Source of the DNA: Paenibacillus mendelii
Lineage (GTDB): Bacteria > Bacillota > Bacilli > Paenibacillales > Paenibacillaceae
Length of the DNA stretch: 64,000 nt
Assembly (NCBI RefSeq): GCF_024498075.1
Contig: NZ_JANHOF010000001.1
Span: 930,001-994,000 of the forward strand
Reading direction: 5' to 3'
Below are positions 47,462-57,014 of the stretch, one piece after another; positions within the stretch are counted from its first letter, which is position 1; each line of letters begins with the position of its first letter. The notes below the pieces were generated by a model. It did no database searches. It was given only the letters and a program-made list of their open reading frames with translations, and was not told the origin of the DNA. The position numbers were made by a program, and so were the translations under genes.

Positions 47462-47909
47462 CTGACTTCTCACCGCCTTCAGCGATCGACACGATCTTAT
47501 CAAGCGGTATTTGACTATCGCCCACGATGGCATACTGTACGCTATCCTTGATAAGGATCGATTCGACTTGGCCGGAATAAGGAACCAGCTCGCCCGTTTC
47601 AGTGTAGTCGTACCAAGCGATGTCTTTACCGATCATGCTCGAGGCCATACCGAGATTCTGCCGGAGCATCGTCATTTCATTAGACATATTCATCAACTGC
47701 TCGACGGATGTAAACTGCGCCATCTGTGCGATAAAGTCGCTATCCTGCAAAGGCTGCATCGGGTCTTGATTACGCAGCTGGGTGACCAGGATGCGCAAGA
47801 AATCATCTTTACCGAGCGTTTCTTCTTTCTTTTTTGCAGCTGCCGTCTGTACATTGCTTTTATCGTAATACGGCCATACGTTACGCGTGGATACGCTATC
47901 TGACGCCAT
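47454..47909 (-). CDS. flgD: Flagellar hook capping protein FlgD
   Basis: The roughly 151-residue protein forms the cap that guides hook assembly. The N-terminal block LGKDDFLRILVTQLRNQDPMQPLQDSDFIAQMAQFTSVEQL is diagnostic. The C-terminal Ig/Tudor-like domains of longer FlgD proteins are reduced, as in Bacillus. GGAGGTGA lies upstream of the ATG at 47909; an in-frame ATG at 47927 is part of that site. Confidence 0.95.
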   Translation of the reverse strand: MASDSVSTRNVWPYYDKSNVQTAAAKKKEETLGKDDFLRILVTQLRNQDPMQPLQDSDFIAQMAQFTSVEQLMNMSNEMTMLRQNLGMASSMIGKDIAWYDYTETGELVPYSGQVESILIKDSVQYAIVGDSQIPLDKIVSIAEGGEKSDG

Positions 47910-47956
47910 TACACGCTTCACCTCCATTCTTGCAACGGTGCTAAGAGCAGGCCGGG

Positions 47957-49417
47957 CTAAGCTCTTGCGTTAACGCCTCTTCCGAAACCGAGCGTTCGAT
48001 CAACCGCTTGCTCGATAGCCAATTCTTCTTGTTCGGCATCTAATTGAACCCTGTCGAAGGAGGAATCATCCTTCGATTTATTACGCTTGGTCGCTTGTTG
48101 ATCACGGTTGCTTGAGCCGCCCCGATCGTGAAACAGGTTCGCTTGATCCGCGTTCTGGTTCTGGGAAACCTCCAGCTTATCTACTTGCAGCCCTTGTGCT
48201 TGAAGTGCCGACCGAAGTTGAGTCATCTGATTCTCCAGCATGTCTCTCGCTGAAGCCGTATCAGTAAGGAACATCGCCGTCAATTGACCGTTATGAACCG
48301 TTATACGGACGTCTACTTGACCCAAGCGCTCCGGATACAAGGAGATCCGCGCTTCCGAGATCCCATTGGCGGACGATACTTGCAGCTGCTTCACGACTAA
48401 GCTCTCCATCGTCTCTGCGAATTGTTGAACTGGAACCGCATGAACAAGGGTTGGTTTCACCGGCTGCTGCCGTTGAACCTCTTGTGAGCCTACCGCTTGT
48501 TGAAGCACGGCTGTCGGTAAGGTTACCGGTTCCACCGTCAATTCGGCGCCAGCTTCGTCCTGGGTAGGAACGAGCGAAATGAGCCCTGCATGAAGAAGCT
48601 GATTACCCAATCGCTGTAAATGCGAGCTTGCGGCCGACTGTGAAGTCATTGAACGAACCAAGTCGGTTAATTGCGCCTCTGCCTCTGTCAGGTCGGCAGA
48701 AGGGATTGCTGCACCTTCCAGCACTTGTTTGACAGCCTGCAGCTGCTTACCGATCATGGCATTCTGCTCGATTCCGGCGGAAGAGCCCTTGCTCCCTTGC
48801 AGGAATGAACGAAGATCCGCCAGTGCGCCTTCCAAAGCTGACTTCATCGCTGCAAAATTTTCTCCCGACTGATCCAGTTTTACCCCGGTTTGCATCTGTA
48901 CAGTCAGGTTCTCAATAACCGCTGCTGCTTGGGCCTTTAGCAGATCAGCCTTCACGACGGTAGCTTGAGCGAATGCAGCAGCTTCGGCAGCATCGCCTTG
49001 CAGCGACAAATCAGGTTGAACCATCGTTTGATCAAGCATAGGCTGCATCGCCGGTACGGCACCAAGATAGGCCAACAGATTATCGAGCTCGGCGATCGCG
49101 GTGTTCAGATCGGCTTCCGTCACATTCGTTTCAACGTCTTCACCACTCAGTTCTTCCACCTGTTTCATAAGTGCCTCGATAGCAGCTAGAAGATCGGCAG
49201 TTGTTACGCCCGCTCCGATAAGATTGGTCAACGCAGACGTTGCTGCAGACGTATTACCCGCGCTAGCTTGATCGGCTTGTCCAGCATTGCCGCTTACGCC
49301 GGTAATTGTTTGGCTCAATGCTTGGCCGAATGCTTGACCGTCTGCTCCTTTAGCCGCCTTACCGCCAGATGGAGCTTGTACGCCGGTAGCGGAAGCTTGG
49401 GAAATTGCCATTTGCAT
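47957..49417 (-). CDS. fliK: Flagellar hook-length control protein FliK
   Basis: The 486-residue protein acts as the hook-length ruler. The N-terminal two-thirds is poorly conserved, rich in Ala, Gln and Leu, and largely helical. The C-terminal domain (about residues 340-430) has ARISLYPERLGQVDVRITVHNGQLTAMF, the flagellar hook-length signature that contacts FlhB. AAGGAGGTGA precedes the ATG. It sits between the MotE-like gene and flgD. Confidence 0.93.
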   Translation of the reverse strand: MQMAISQASATGVQAPSGGKAAKGADGQAFGQALSQTITGVSGNAGQADQASAGNTSAATSALTNLIGAGVTTADLLAAIEALMKQVEELSGEDVETNVTEADLNTAIAELDNLLAYLGAVPAMQPMLDQTMVQPDLSLQGDAAEAAAFAQATVVKADLLKAQAAAVIENLTVQMQTGVKLDQSGENFAAMKSALEGALADLRSFLQGSKGSSAGIEQNAMIGKQLQAVKQVLEGAAIPSADLTEAEAQLTDLVRSMTSQSAASSHLQRLGNQLLHAGLISLVPTQDEAGAELTVEPVTLPTAVLQQAVGSQEVQRQQPVKPTLVHAVPVQQFAETMESLVVKQLQVSSANGISEARISLYPERLGQVDVRITVHNGQLTAMFLTDTASARDMLENQMTQLRSALQAQGLQVDKLEVSQNQNADQANLFHDRGGSSNRDQQATKRNKSKDDSSFDRVQLDAEQEELAIEQAVDRTLGFGRGVNARA

Positions 49418-49459
49418 ATATTTTCACCTCCTTTCCATACCAACCGATACACCGTCTAC

Positions 49460-50362
49460 TTATTTGCCAGCCATTAATTTAGATACCAGCTGCGCTGTTA
49501 TGCCCTTGTTAATCTCGGACATTTCTGCCAGAATCGCCGATCGCGACGTACTGTCAACCGCGTTCAAGATTCGCAGAACTTTACTCGGGCTGACGTCCGA
49601 CATTTTAATCAACAGCTCGCCCGCGCTTTTCGCATTCATTTTTGCGAACGTATCTTTCAATTGTGCCGTATCTAATACCGATTGCGGCTGCGTTTGCGCC
49701 GACTCCTGCTTCTTGATCCGCGCTTGAAGCGCTGCGATCTGACGATCCTTTGCCGATGTAGCGTCCTTCAGCATAACGGTTGCGTCCGCAGCTTTCTTCG
49801 GCGTCATCTTCTCCAGGATGCGTACCCGGTCATCAGGACGCATGGCATCCAATACAAGCACCGCTTCCGCGAGTTCCATGCTTTCGAGTATCGGCGCCGC
49901 TTTGCTAGGCGTAATCTTGGCGTACATACCCGCAAGCTCGCCTATTTTCGTCTGGTATTGATCGTCTTCAAGCTGCTGCTCGCTATTGACTCGCTTAAGC
50001 TGATCCACCTGTCCCTGCAGGTCTTTGATTTGCTGCTCCTGCCGTGCACGCTCATCCGTCGCCTTTTTCAAATCAGCTTCCTTCGCGGTCAGCTGTGCTG
50101 TTAGCTGGGCTACTTTAGCCGACGTATTCTCGCTTTTCAGCTTTTCTTCGTCGAGTGATAGCTCGGGCGATGCCGGATCCGGCAGAATCTGCTCCAGAAA
50201 AGGAATCGAGTTGCCGACGCTCAGCAGTTTATTGCGTAAATCAAAGTCAAATAGCGTCAAAAGCACGCCAAGCAGGATGAGCGTAAATAAGATTGGCGTC
50301 ACGAAAAACATAAATCGTTCAAATCCGCTATAGCCTTGCTTTTCCATTTCTAAGTCCGCCAT
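49460..50362 (-). CDS. ylxF: MotE/YlxF-like protein with MgtE_N-type domain
   Basis: The 300-residue protein has one N-terminal membrane segment (FFVTPILFTLILLGVLLTLF), a coiled coil (about residues 75-140), and a helical C-terminal region with two repeats similar to the MgtE N-terminal domain (PSKAAPILESMELAEAVLVLDAM and MSDVSPSKVLRILNAVD). The family, coded between fliJ and fliK in Bacillus, is a flagellar accessory of unclear role. The ATG at 50362 follows GAGGAGGGG; an upstream open start at 50401 lacks support. Confidence 0.88.
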   Translation of the reverse strand: MADLEMEKQGYSGFERFMFFVTPILFTLILLGVLLTLFDFDLRNKLLSVGNSIPFLEQILPDPASPELSLDEEKLKSENTSAKVAQLTAQLTAKEADLKKATDERARQEQQIKDLQGQVDQLKRVNSEQQLEDDQYQTKIGELAGMYAKITPSKAAPILESMELAEAVLVLDAMRPDDRVRILEKMTPKKAADATVMLKDATSAKDRQIAALQARIKKQESAQTQPQSVLDTAQLKDTFAKMNAKSAGELLIKMSDVSPSKVLRILNAVDSTSRSAILAEMSEINKGITAQLVSKLMAGK

Positions 50363-50413
50363 GATTATCCCCTCCTCGGGCAGCTTCACCCGATTCGTCA
50401 AACCTAATTTCTT

Positions 50414-50860
50414 TTACCGTGCCGGAGCGACGAAACGAACAGTTGCCATTTCATCCAGCTCATTCTGTTCCTTCGCCAGCGCGACGAAGCGGAATCGGTC
50501 CCGAGCATGATCCTTCGCTTTCAACCAGACCTTCTCATCCATCATCCGGTCCGTTAAGTGAGATCTGCTGGACTCGACTTCCTGCTTCGCCAGCCTTACA
50601 TCGGAACGTTTCTGCGCAATGCTGCTCTCGATAAATTCCAAATACAGCTGTACGACGCGAATGCTTGAAAGCGAGACAACCTTCTCAGAGGCTTCCTGAA
50701 GCTTCTCCAGCCAATCGGATCGTTCCTTCAACAAATTTTCCAGCGTCATCTCTTCGGCATTCAACTTGCTTACCGCCGAGGATAGCAGCCATTCGGCTTG
50801 CGTCTTCTCGCTGGACTTCAAATCTACGATTTTTTGATAGGTATACTGAAACTTGGCCAC
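50414..50860 (-). CDS. fliJ: Flagellar export chaperone FliJ
   Basis: The 148-residue protein is almost wholly alpha-helical coiled coil, as expected for FliJ, which links the FliI ATPase to FlhA. The N-terminus FQYTYQKIVDLKSSEKTQAEW is typical. The best start is a GTG at 50860 (giving MAKFQYTYQK) following TGGAG; a TTG at 50878 is also open. The start overlaps the fliI region slightly. Confidence 0.88.
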   Translation of the reverse strand: MAKFQYTYQKIVDLKSSEKTQAEWLLSSAVSKLNAEEMTLENLLKERSDWLEKLQEASEKVVSLSSIRVVQLYLEFIESSIAQKRSDVRLAKQEVESSRSHLTDRMMDEKVWLKAKDHARDRFRFVALAKEQNELDEMATVRFVAPAR

Positions 50861-50868
50861 GAGTGGAA

Positions 50869-52194
50869 TCAACTCCAATGAAAATCGTTAACGAGCTTTT
50901 CTTGCGCTTCCTGATAATCAACCTTTTCTGACGTCTTTTGCCTTGTAAATGCTCGAATATGATCGATTTGTTCGATAGCGCGATCAATTTCTGTATTTGA
51001 ACCCCGTTGATACGCCCCTATATTTATCAAGTCTTCCGAATCTTTATAAATAGCAAGCAATCGTTTCAATTCGTTAGCCGCATCCTGCTGTTCTTCGGAA
51101 ACAATTTCTTTCATAACCCGGCTAACCGAAGAAAGAACATCAATCGCTGGAAAATGGCCTTTGTGCGCTAAATCGCGACTAAGCACAATATGTCCGTCCA
51201 AGATTCCGCGAACGGCGTCCGCGATGGGCTCGTTCATATCGTCTCCGTCGACGAGCACCGTGTAGAATGCGGTGATGGAGCCTCTGAGCCCCGTGCCTGC
51301 TCGCTCGAGCAGCTTGGGCAAATTGGCGAATACAGATGGTGTGTAGCCTCGTGTAGCCGGCGGCTCTCCAATCGCGAGTCCTACTTCGCGGAGTGCCATG
51401 GCGTACCTCGTTACCGAGTCCATCATGAGCATGACATTCAAGCCGCGATCACGAAAATATTCAGCAATCGTCGTGGCGATCAGGGCACCCTTCATTCGGA
51501 TAAGAGCCGGCTGATCGGATGTTGCGACGATCACAACGGAACGGGCAAGTCCTTCCGGACCGAGATCCTTCTCGATGAATTCGAGAACTTCGCGTCCCCG
51601 TTCACCAATGAGTGCGATCACATTCACATCGGCTGATGTGTTCCGGGCCACCATGCCAAGCAGTGTACTCTTGCCGACGCCAGAGCCTGCAAAGATGCCG
51701 ACGCGTTGGCCTTGACCGACTGTGAGCAGACCGTCTATGGCACGTACGCCTATGCTTAACGGCTCCGTAACCCTAGGTCTCATCAGTGGATTGCTCGGTG
51801 CGCTTTGAGTTGAATAGTGCGGCATGCGGCTTGGAATGAAGGAACCGTCCAACGGTTGGCCAAGCCCATCAAGCACTTTACCGAGCAGCTCGGATCCGAC
51901 CTGTACCGTGAGCGGTTTGCCTGTCCCGACAACGTCGCATCCCGGACCGATCGAGGTCAGCTCGCCAAGAGGCATTAGTATGACTTTGTTATTTCGAAAT
52001 CCGACAACTTCCGCCTTTAACGGCTTGGACGCTTTTACCGGATAGATATAGCAAAGGTCTCCAATGCTGGCATCCGGTCCTTCGGATTCGACGGTCAATC
52101 CGATGACCTGCGTCACTTTTCCGTTCACACGAACGGGATCGATCGGGCGAAGATGCTCGATATATTTTTGAGCATCCAGCTTATTGACTGTCAT
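50869..52194 (-). CDS. fliI: Flagellum-specific ATP synthase FliI
   Basis: The 441-residue ATPase energises substrate delivery to the export gate. The Walker A motif GIFAGSGVGKSTLLGMVARN is at about residues 164-183; VIALIGERGREVLEFIE and MMDSVTRYAMALREVGLAIGEPP follow. It is similar to F1-beta along its length and starts within the end of fliH. Confidence 0.97.
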   Translation of the reverse strand: MTVNKLDAQKYIEHLRPIDPVRVNGKVTQVIGLTVESEGPDASIGDLCYIYPVKASKPLKAEVVGFRNNKVILMPLGELTSIGPGCDVVGTGKPLTVQVGSELLGKVLDGLGQPLDGSFIPSRMPHYSTQSAPSNPLMRPRVTEPLSIGVRAIDGLLTVGQGQRVGIFAGSGVGKSTLLGMVARNTSADVNVIALIGERGREVLEFIEKDLGPEGLARSVVIVATSDQPALIRMKGALIATTIAEYFRDRGLNVMLMMDSVTRYAMALREVGLAIGEPPATRGYTPSVFANLPKLLERAGTGLRGSITAFYTVLVDGDDMNEPIADAVRGILDGHIVLSRDLAHKGHFPAIDVLSSVSRVMKEIVSEEQQDAANELKRLLAIYKDSEDLINIGAYQRGSNTEIDRAIEQIDHIRAFTRQKTSEKVDYQEAQEKLVNDFHWS

Positions 52195-53005
52195 CGGTTT
52201 TCCCTCGCTCTTCAGCTTGCAGCGCTAGTTGAATCAGTTCCCGTTTGATTTCGGAGAGCTGTGTGTCAATTCGAGCATCAATGCTCCCGAAGACCGAGCG
52301 GATGACACAACCGCTATCCTTGACGGACACATCGGGTACGATCTGCAGTTCAGCCTGTGAATCGATCGCGAGGCTTAGTTCCTCTCGGGCTGCCTGTACG
52401 AATGTTAGCTGCTGAGGAGCGACGCATAGTGTAATGACACCCTGCTCGCGTCTGCGTTCAAGCGATTTGCGTATCAGATCAAGCGACCACTCTGGTGAAA
52501 CATTCAGCTGCTTGCCAATTATTTTCTCAGCTATTGCGGCACTGAGCTCAACCAGAAACGGTTCCGCTTCTTGGATGATTTGTTCTTTCGTTTGATAGGC
52601 CGAATCGAGAATCGCTTTGGCTTCGGTTAACGCCGATTCCCATTGCTGCCATACTTCCTGCTCGGATTCGGTCTTTCCTTCCGTATATCCCTGCTGGTAG
52701 CCTTCGCTTCGGATTTGCTCGAAATGCTGCAGATCCTGCTCGCGACGCTCCTGCCACCATAGATTGATTTGCTCGTTCGCATCTGCGATCATCGCTTCGA
52801 TCTGCTGACCGGTTTCTTCTAATCGCTGTTTAGCGACCAGCTCGGCGTCATTCAGTATCTGCTGCTGCAGCGAAATCGTCTCTTCATCCGGGCCGGCAGG
52901 CTCCGGTTCAGGCGCTGCGGTTTGAAAAGCGTGCTGGTTATACCATTCCAGCCGTTTCAAATCCTGTGCAGAGATTACTTCAGAAGACTTGTACAGTCTA
53001 GACAA
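52181..53005 (-). CDS. fliH: Flagellar assembly protein FliH
   Basis: The 274-residue protein regulates FliI. It is rich in Glu and Gln with a long helical middle (about residues 45-130) and a C-terminal V-ATPase E-like domain (LSAAIAEKIIGKQLNVSPEWSLDLI). The likely start is TTG at 53005, with GGAGGTGA eight bases upstream, inside the end of fliG; the upstream GTG codons overlap that site. Confidence 0.92.
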   Translation of the reverse strand: MSRLYKSSEVISAQDLKRLEWYNQHAFQTAAPEPEPAGPDEETISLQQQILNDAELVAKQRLEETGQQIEAMIADANEQINLWWQERREQDLQHFEQIRSEGYQQGYTEGKTESEQEVWQQWESALTEAKAILDSAYQTKEQIIQEAEPFLVELSAAIAEKIIGKQLNVSPEWSLDLIRKSLERRREQGVITLCVAPQQLTFVQAAREELSLAIDSQAELQIVPDVSVKDSGCVIRSVFGSIDARIDTQLSEIKRELIQLALQAEERGKTDDSQ

Positions 53006-54011
53006 TGATATCGTCACCTCCACCACGTGCGATAATGATCTCTCCAGACTCTTCGAGTCTGCGGATCGTCGCTACGATGCGTGTCTGAGCTTCCTCAACA
53101 TCACGCAGGCGGACAGGTCCCATGTATTCCATTTCTTCCTTGAAGGTCTCTGCCATCCGTTTGGACATATTGCGGAAGATCGCTTCTCGGACTTCTTCGC
53201 TTGCCACCTTAAGCGCAAGCTGCAAATCGGCATTCTCGATATCGCGGATAATGCGCTGTATGGAACGGTTGTCGATGTTGACGATATCTTCGAAAACGAA
53301 CATCCGTTTCTTGATTTCTTCGGCCAATTCAGGATCCTGAATTTCCAAAGCGTCGAGGATCGTACGTTCGGTTCCACGGTCAACACCATTTAATATTTGA
53401 ACAATTGATTCAATACCACCCGCACTGGTGTAATCTTGAGTAACGGTAGCAGAAAGCTTCTGTTCAAGTATACGTTCTACCTGTGAAATAACTTCAGGTG
53501 ACGTGCTATCCATCAGTGCAACACGACGAGCGACATCCGCCTGCTTTTCCTGTGGCAGGGAAGATAAGATTTGAGCGGATTGCTCGGCTTGCAAGTAAGA
53601 TAGCACGAGTGCAATCGTTTGTGAGTTCTCATTCTGGATAAAGTTCAGAATCTGACTGGCATCCGCTTTGCGGGCAAAGTCGAATGGACGCACTTGTAAG
53701 GTAGCTGTCAAGCGGTTGATGACTTCAACTGCTTTCTGCTCACCGAGTGCTTTCTCCAAAATTTCTTTAGCGTAAGCTATACCGCCCTGCGAAATATATT
53801 CTTGGGCGAGACATATTTGATGGAATTCGCTTAAAATCATTTCCTTGTCGGTGTTTTCCACTTTACGCACATTGGCGATCTCAAGCGTCAATTGCTCGAT
53901 TTCTTCTTCTCTCAAATGTTTGAAGATTTGAGCGGAAACTTCGGGACCAAGCGAAATCAACAATATGGCTGCTTTCTGACGTCCGCTGTAACCTTGAGCA
54001 CCTTTTGCCAT
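52998..54011 (-). CDS. fliG: Flagellar motor switch protein FliG
   Basis: The 337-residue C-ring protein contacts the stator and generates torque. Signatures include GRQKAAILLISLGPEVSAQIFKHL at the start, the middle-domain EKQADVARRVALMD, and the charged torque helix in FEDIVNIDNRSIQRIIRDI. Length is standard. Confidence 0.98.
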   Translation of the reverse strand: MAKGAQGYSGRQKAAILLISLGPEVSAQIFKHLREEEIEQLTLEIANVRKVENTDKEMILSEFHQICLAQEYISQGGIAYAKEILEKALGEQKAVEVINRLTATLQVRPFDFARKADASQILNFIQNENSQTIALVLSYLQAEQSAQILSSLPQEKQADVARRVALMDSTSPEVISQVERILEQKLSATVTQDYTSAGGIESIVQILNGVDRGTERTILDALEIQDPELAEEIKKRMFVFEDIVNIDNRSIQRIIRDIENADLQLALKVASEEVREAIFRNMSKRMAETFKEEMEYMGPVRLRDVEEAQTRIVATIRRLEESGEIIIARGGGDDIIV

Positions 54012-54022
54012 TCGCTTCTCCT

Positions 54023-55591
54023 CTATTCATCGACAAGCCATGTGCGAAGAAGATTAACGAATTCTTCTGGCTTGCGTTTAGCTAGTGTTTCGAGCTGTTT
54101 ACGCACTTGGCTTTCGTTATTTGCACTGTCGAGGTCGATCGTCGGATATTCCAGTTTTCCTGGTACGGCAAGCTCTTCCTCTTGTTTCGCTTGTTTGCGT
54201 CTGCGAAGCACGACAAAACCGAGGCCGCCGATCAGAGCGAGTGCCGCAAGTCCGATTCCGATTAGCCATGGAGTGGACAATCCTGAAACTGCGGTTGCTC
54301 CGCTTCCTTCTGCGAAAGTTTGCGCGATGATCGCAACTTTTTTGGCTACTGCTGCGTCATCATTAACATTCTGGCCTGATTCGACTAACTGCGAACGTAC
54401 GAGAGAAGTCAAGTAAGCGTTAATGTCATTCTTAGCTTCATCGCTTAACCTGGACTTTTCGACCGCGACGCTAATGGACAAATCTTTAATGACATATGGA
54501 CCGGATTGAATCTGGTTCTTGATTCGATTTACGTCATAATTCGTAGTACGCGAATTCTCTTCGGTATTCGTGTTACCGCTGCCGTCTGCTGCCTGATAGC
54601 CAGGCACGTCCGTCTCGCCGGTTCCCACTACACCGCCAGCGCCGCTCGAACCGGTTGCGGTTTTGGAATTCGTCTGTTCGCTGATGATAATACCGTTGTT
54701 GTTGTTGTCGGTGAGGGGTGCTACTAAGTTCTCGTCAGTCACTTTCTTGTCAAAATTAATGGCGCTTGAGACGCTGACGACCAAGTTGTTCATGCCGACC
54801 ATCGGGCTTAGAAACTGTTGAATATTCCGTTTCAGGTCGTTTTCGTATTTGCGTTGGATTTGAAAATGCGTTTCTAACGCCATTGCGCTGCCGGCACCGT
54901 TACCGCCGACTTCGTTCGAAGCGATGAGCTCGCCTTCCGCGCTAGAAATGGTAATATTGTCCACGCTCAGCTTAGGAACGGCCGTCTTAACTAGGTTGTA
55001 ATACCCATCTACTTCTTTTTGCGTAGGCCGATATCCCGGTTTGAACGTAATCATGATCGAGGCAGAAGCTTGTTCTTGCTCCTCTGTGGATAGAAAGACG
55101 CTTTCTTCAGGCAGTGTAACAAGAACGTTAGATTTTTGTACGCCCTGCATACCGTTCAGCAATTGTTGAATTTCACCGTTGAGCGCACTGCGGTATTTAA
55201 CATCGAATTCCCGGTCGGTTGCGCCAAAGGGCGATGAACCTTCATTGAAGACTGAAAATCCCATTGAACCATTCTGGACAAGGCCTTGTGATCCAGCTTC
55301 GACCTTTGCTTTGGCGGCGTCCGCAGCCGGGACCGATATGCTCGTGCCCGCTTCCGATAACTTGTAAGGAATTCCACTGCTATCCAGGTAACCCATGACT
55401 GCTGCAGCATCGGTACTATCCAAATCGCGAAACGCTAGTTCGTATTCCGTTTTGGAGAAGATTACTGTTAGCAAGATGACAGACAATAGTAATACGCCTG
55501 CCGTTGCCGCAAGCCATATTCTTTGTTTCTTTCCTACTCCGCTCCAATACTGAGATAATCTTCCTCTGTATTGGTTTAATTTCTCGTTCAC
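54023..55591 (-). CDS. fliF: Flagellar MS-ring protein FliF
   Basis: The 522-residue protein forms the MS ring. Membrane segments lie at about 26-46 and near 440-462; between them are the ring-building domains (VLVTLPEESVFLSTEEQEQASASIMI, MVGMNNLVVSVSSAINFDKK) and a Gly/Ser/Asn-rich loop. The C-terminal tail binds FliG (QVRKQLETLAKRKPEEFVNLLRTWL). The start codon is GTG at 55591 after GAGGTGA. Confidence 0.97.
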   Translation of the reverse strand: MNEKLNQYRGRLSQYWSGVGKKQRIWLAATAGVLLLSVILLTVIFSKTEYELAFRDLDSTDAAAVMGYLDSSGIPYKLSEAGTSISVPAADAAKAKVEAGSQGLVQNGSMGFSVFNEGSSPFGATDREFDVKYRSALNGEIQQLLNGMQGVQKSNVLVTLPEESVFLSTEEQEQASASIMITFKPGYRPTQKEVDGYYNLVKTAVPKLSVDNITISSAEGELIASNEVGGNGAGSAMALETHFQIQRKYENDLKRNIQQFLSPMVGMNNLVVSVSSAINFDKKVTDENLVAPLTDNNNNGIIISEQTNSKTATGSSGAGGVVGTGETDVPGYQAADGSGNTNTEENSRTTNYDVNRIKNQIQSGPYVIKDLSISVAVEKSRLSDEAKNDINAYLTSLVRSQLVESGQNVNDDAAVAKKVAIIAQTFAEGSGATAVSGLSTPWLIGIGLAALALIGGLGFVVLRRRKQAKQEEELAVPGKLEYPTIDLDSANNESQVRKQLETLAKRKPEEFVNLLRTWLVDE

Positions 55592-55634
55592 GATTTCACC
55601 TCACTTTATAGCTTTGCTGTGTCTAGGAGTATAA

Positions 55635-55940
55635 TTACAGCTGCATCCGCATGATTTCATGATACGCATCGATCACTTTGTTGCGGATTTGTGAGGTTAA
55701 CTGCAGACTCAGTTGTGCTTGCTCAGAGGCGATCATAACCTTCGTAACGTCAACCTGCCCTAGAAAAAATTGATCGGTCAGCGCATGTACGTTTTTTTCT
55801 TGGGCATCAACACTGTTCAGCGCCTTATTTAAATAATCGCCGAAACTTTGTGTCAATTCCGCTGGCGTTTTGTCGGCAGGCTTTCCTAGTTCAATGGACC
55901 GTAACGCCTGTACCGGATTTATCGTGGTTTGCTGTATCAC
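55635..55940 (-). CDS. fliE: Flagellar hook-basal body protein FliE
   Basis: The 101-residue protein joins the MS ring to the rod. The block FGDYLNKALNSVDAQEKNVHALTDQFFLGQVDVTKVMIASEQAQLSLQLTSQIRNKVIDAYHEIMRM is typical, in pieces, of FliE. It starts with GTG at 55940 after GGAGGGATA. Confidence 0.96.
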   Translation of the reverse strand: MIQQTTINPVQALRSIELGKPADKTPAELTQSFGDYLNKALNSVDAQEKNVHALTDQFFLGQVDVTKVMIASEQAQLSLQLTSQIRNKVIDAYHEIMRMQL

Positions 55941-55963
55941 TCGTATCCCTCCGCGTAAGTTAA

Positions 55964-56413
55964 CTACCTTCCGATCTCAAGCGCCTTTACAAACATGGCT
56001 TTGGTCGCATTCAAGGCTGTTACATTAGCCTCATACGACCGTGTAGCAGATATCATATCCACCATTTCTTTCATGACGTCAACATTAGGTAATTTGACAT
56101 AGCCTGCTTCATCCGCATCCGGGTGTGTGGGGTTATAGAGCAGCTTGGATGGCGAGCTATCTTCGATAATCCGCGTCGCTTTTACGCCGGAGGCTCTCTC
56201 TGAACCGTTGATTTGATTGTTTAGAACGTCAGAAAAAGAAGGCTGCATCGGTTCGATGACAACCATCTTCCGTTTGTAAGGTTCATATTTTCCATCAACG
56301 AATTTGGCTCGAGTCGTATCGGCGTTGGCAATGTTGGATGAGATGACATCCATTCTGAGACGCTGTGCCGTCAAAGCCGATGCGCTGACATTAAATCCGT
56401 TTGTAAGCTTCAC
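55964..56413 (-). CDS. flgC: Flagellar rod protein FlgC
   Basis: The 149-residue rod protein has the N-terminal SALTAQRLRMDVISSNIANADTTRA and C-terminal YVKLPNVDVMKEMVDMISATRSYEANVTALNATKAM. It starts with GTG at 56413, with GGGAGAG eight bases upstream, directly after flgB. Confidence 0.97.
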   Translation of the reverse strand: MKLTNGFNVSASALTAQRLRMDVISSNIANADTTRAKFVDGKYEPYKRKMVVIEPMQPSFSDVLNNQINGSERASGVKATRIIEDSSPSKLLYNPTHPDADEAGYVKLPNVDVMKEMVDMISATRSYEANVTALNATKAMFVKALEIGR

Positions 56414-56416
56414 TAT

Positions 56417-56827
56417 TTAAGCTCTCCCTTCTATCGCTGTGCGCATCATTTTCATCTCATGATTGACCTGTTGGATGTAATAATTGTAAGTCAATTGATT
56501 CTTGGCAAGAAGCGTCATTTCTCGCTCAATATCGACATTGTTCGAGTTGTTATTCATGACTGTATTTTCATCCGTAACGATCTCCGCCCCTGGAACCGAT
56601 CCGGACTGTCCGATAACGAAATGTCTAGTATCCGTTCGTTTTCCATTGATTTGGGAAGCATTATTTCCCATTTGCTGTTCCAAAAGCTGTTCAAAAATGA
56701 CTTCAGACCGCTTGAAATTCGGCGTGTCGACGTTAGCCACATTGTTAGATGCGACCTTCTGACGCAACTCCGCAGCACTGATGGCTCCCTCCAGTCGTTT
56801 AAATACCGGGCCATTCAGCAGGTTCAT
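56417..56827 (-). CDS. flgB: Flagellar rod protein FlgB
   Basis: The 136-residue protein is the first gene of the fla/che operon and builds the proximal rod. Typical are LRQKVASNNVANVDTPNFKRSEV and NVDIEREMTLLAKNQLTYNYYIQ. ATG 56827 follows AAGGTGGGG; an upstream in-frame GTG (56839) is part of that site. Confidence 0.97.
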   Translation of the reverse strand: MNLLNGPVFKRLEGAISAAELRQKVASNNVANVDTPNFKRSEVIFEQLLEQQMGNNASQINGKRTDTRHFVIGQSGSVPGAEIVTDENTVMNNNSNNVDIEREMTLLAKNQLTYNYYIQQVNHEMKMMRTAIEGRA

Positions 56828-56904
56828 TGAAATCCCCACCTTCGTTCTTGATCCATCTAGTTATTCAACAGAATTTTCCTCATTCCTTCTTTGTTCGACA
56901 AAAG

Positions 56905-56934
56905 ATTATTAAAAAAATGAGAGAACTGTGTCGA
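56905..56934 (-). promoter_or_regulatory. Likely sigma-A promoter of the fla/che operon
   Basis: On the minus strand TCGACA (56929-56934), an 18-base spacer and AATAAT (56905-56910) each match five of six consensus positions. It sits between the codY terminator and flgB, about 80 bases ahead of flgB. The whole gap 56840-57051 is AT-rich. No convincing full CodY box was seen, although CodY controls this promoter in B. subtilis. Confidence 0.55.
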
Positions 56935-56980
56935 AATTCACTTAGTTTTATAATCCGCAACTTACTAATATATTACAATA

Positions 56981-57014
56981 AGAAAAAAGCCCTATCTTTT
57001 GGTCAGATAGGACT
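56981..57014 (-). terminator. Terminator after codY
   Basis: CCTATCT pairs with AGATAGG, extended by an AG/CT pair past one mismatch (56988-57014), and TTTTTTCT follows on the minus strand. It separates codY from the fla/che operon. Confidence 0.8.
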
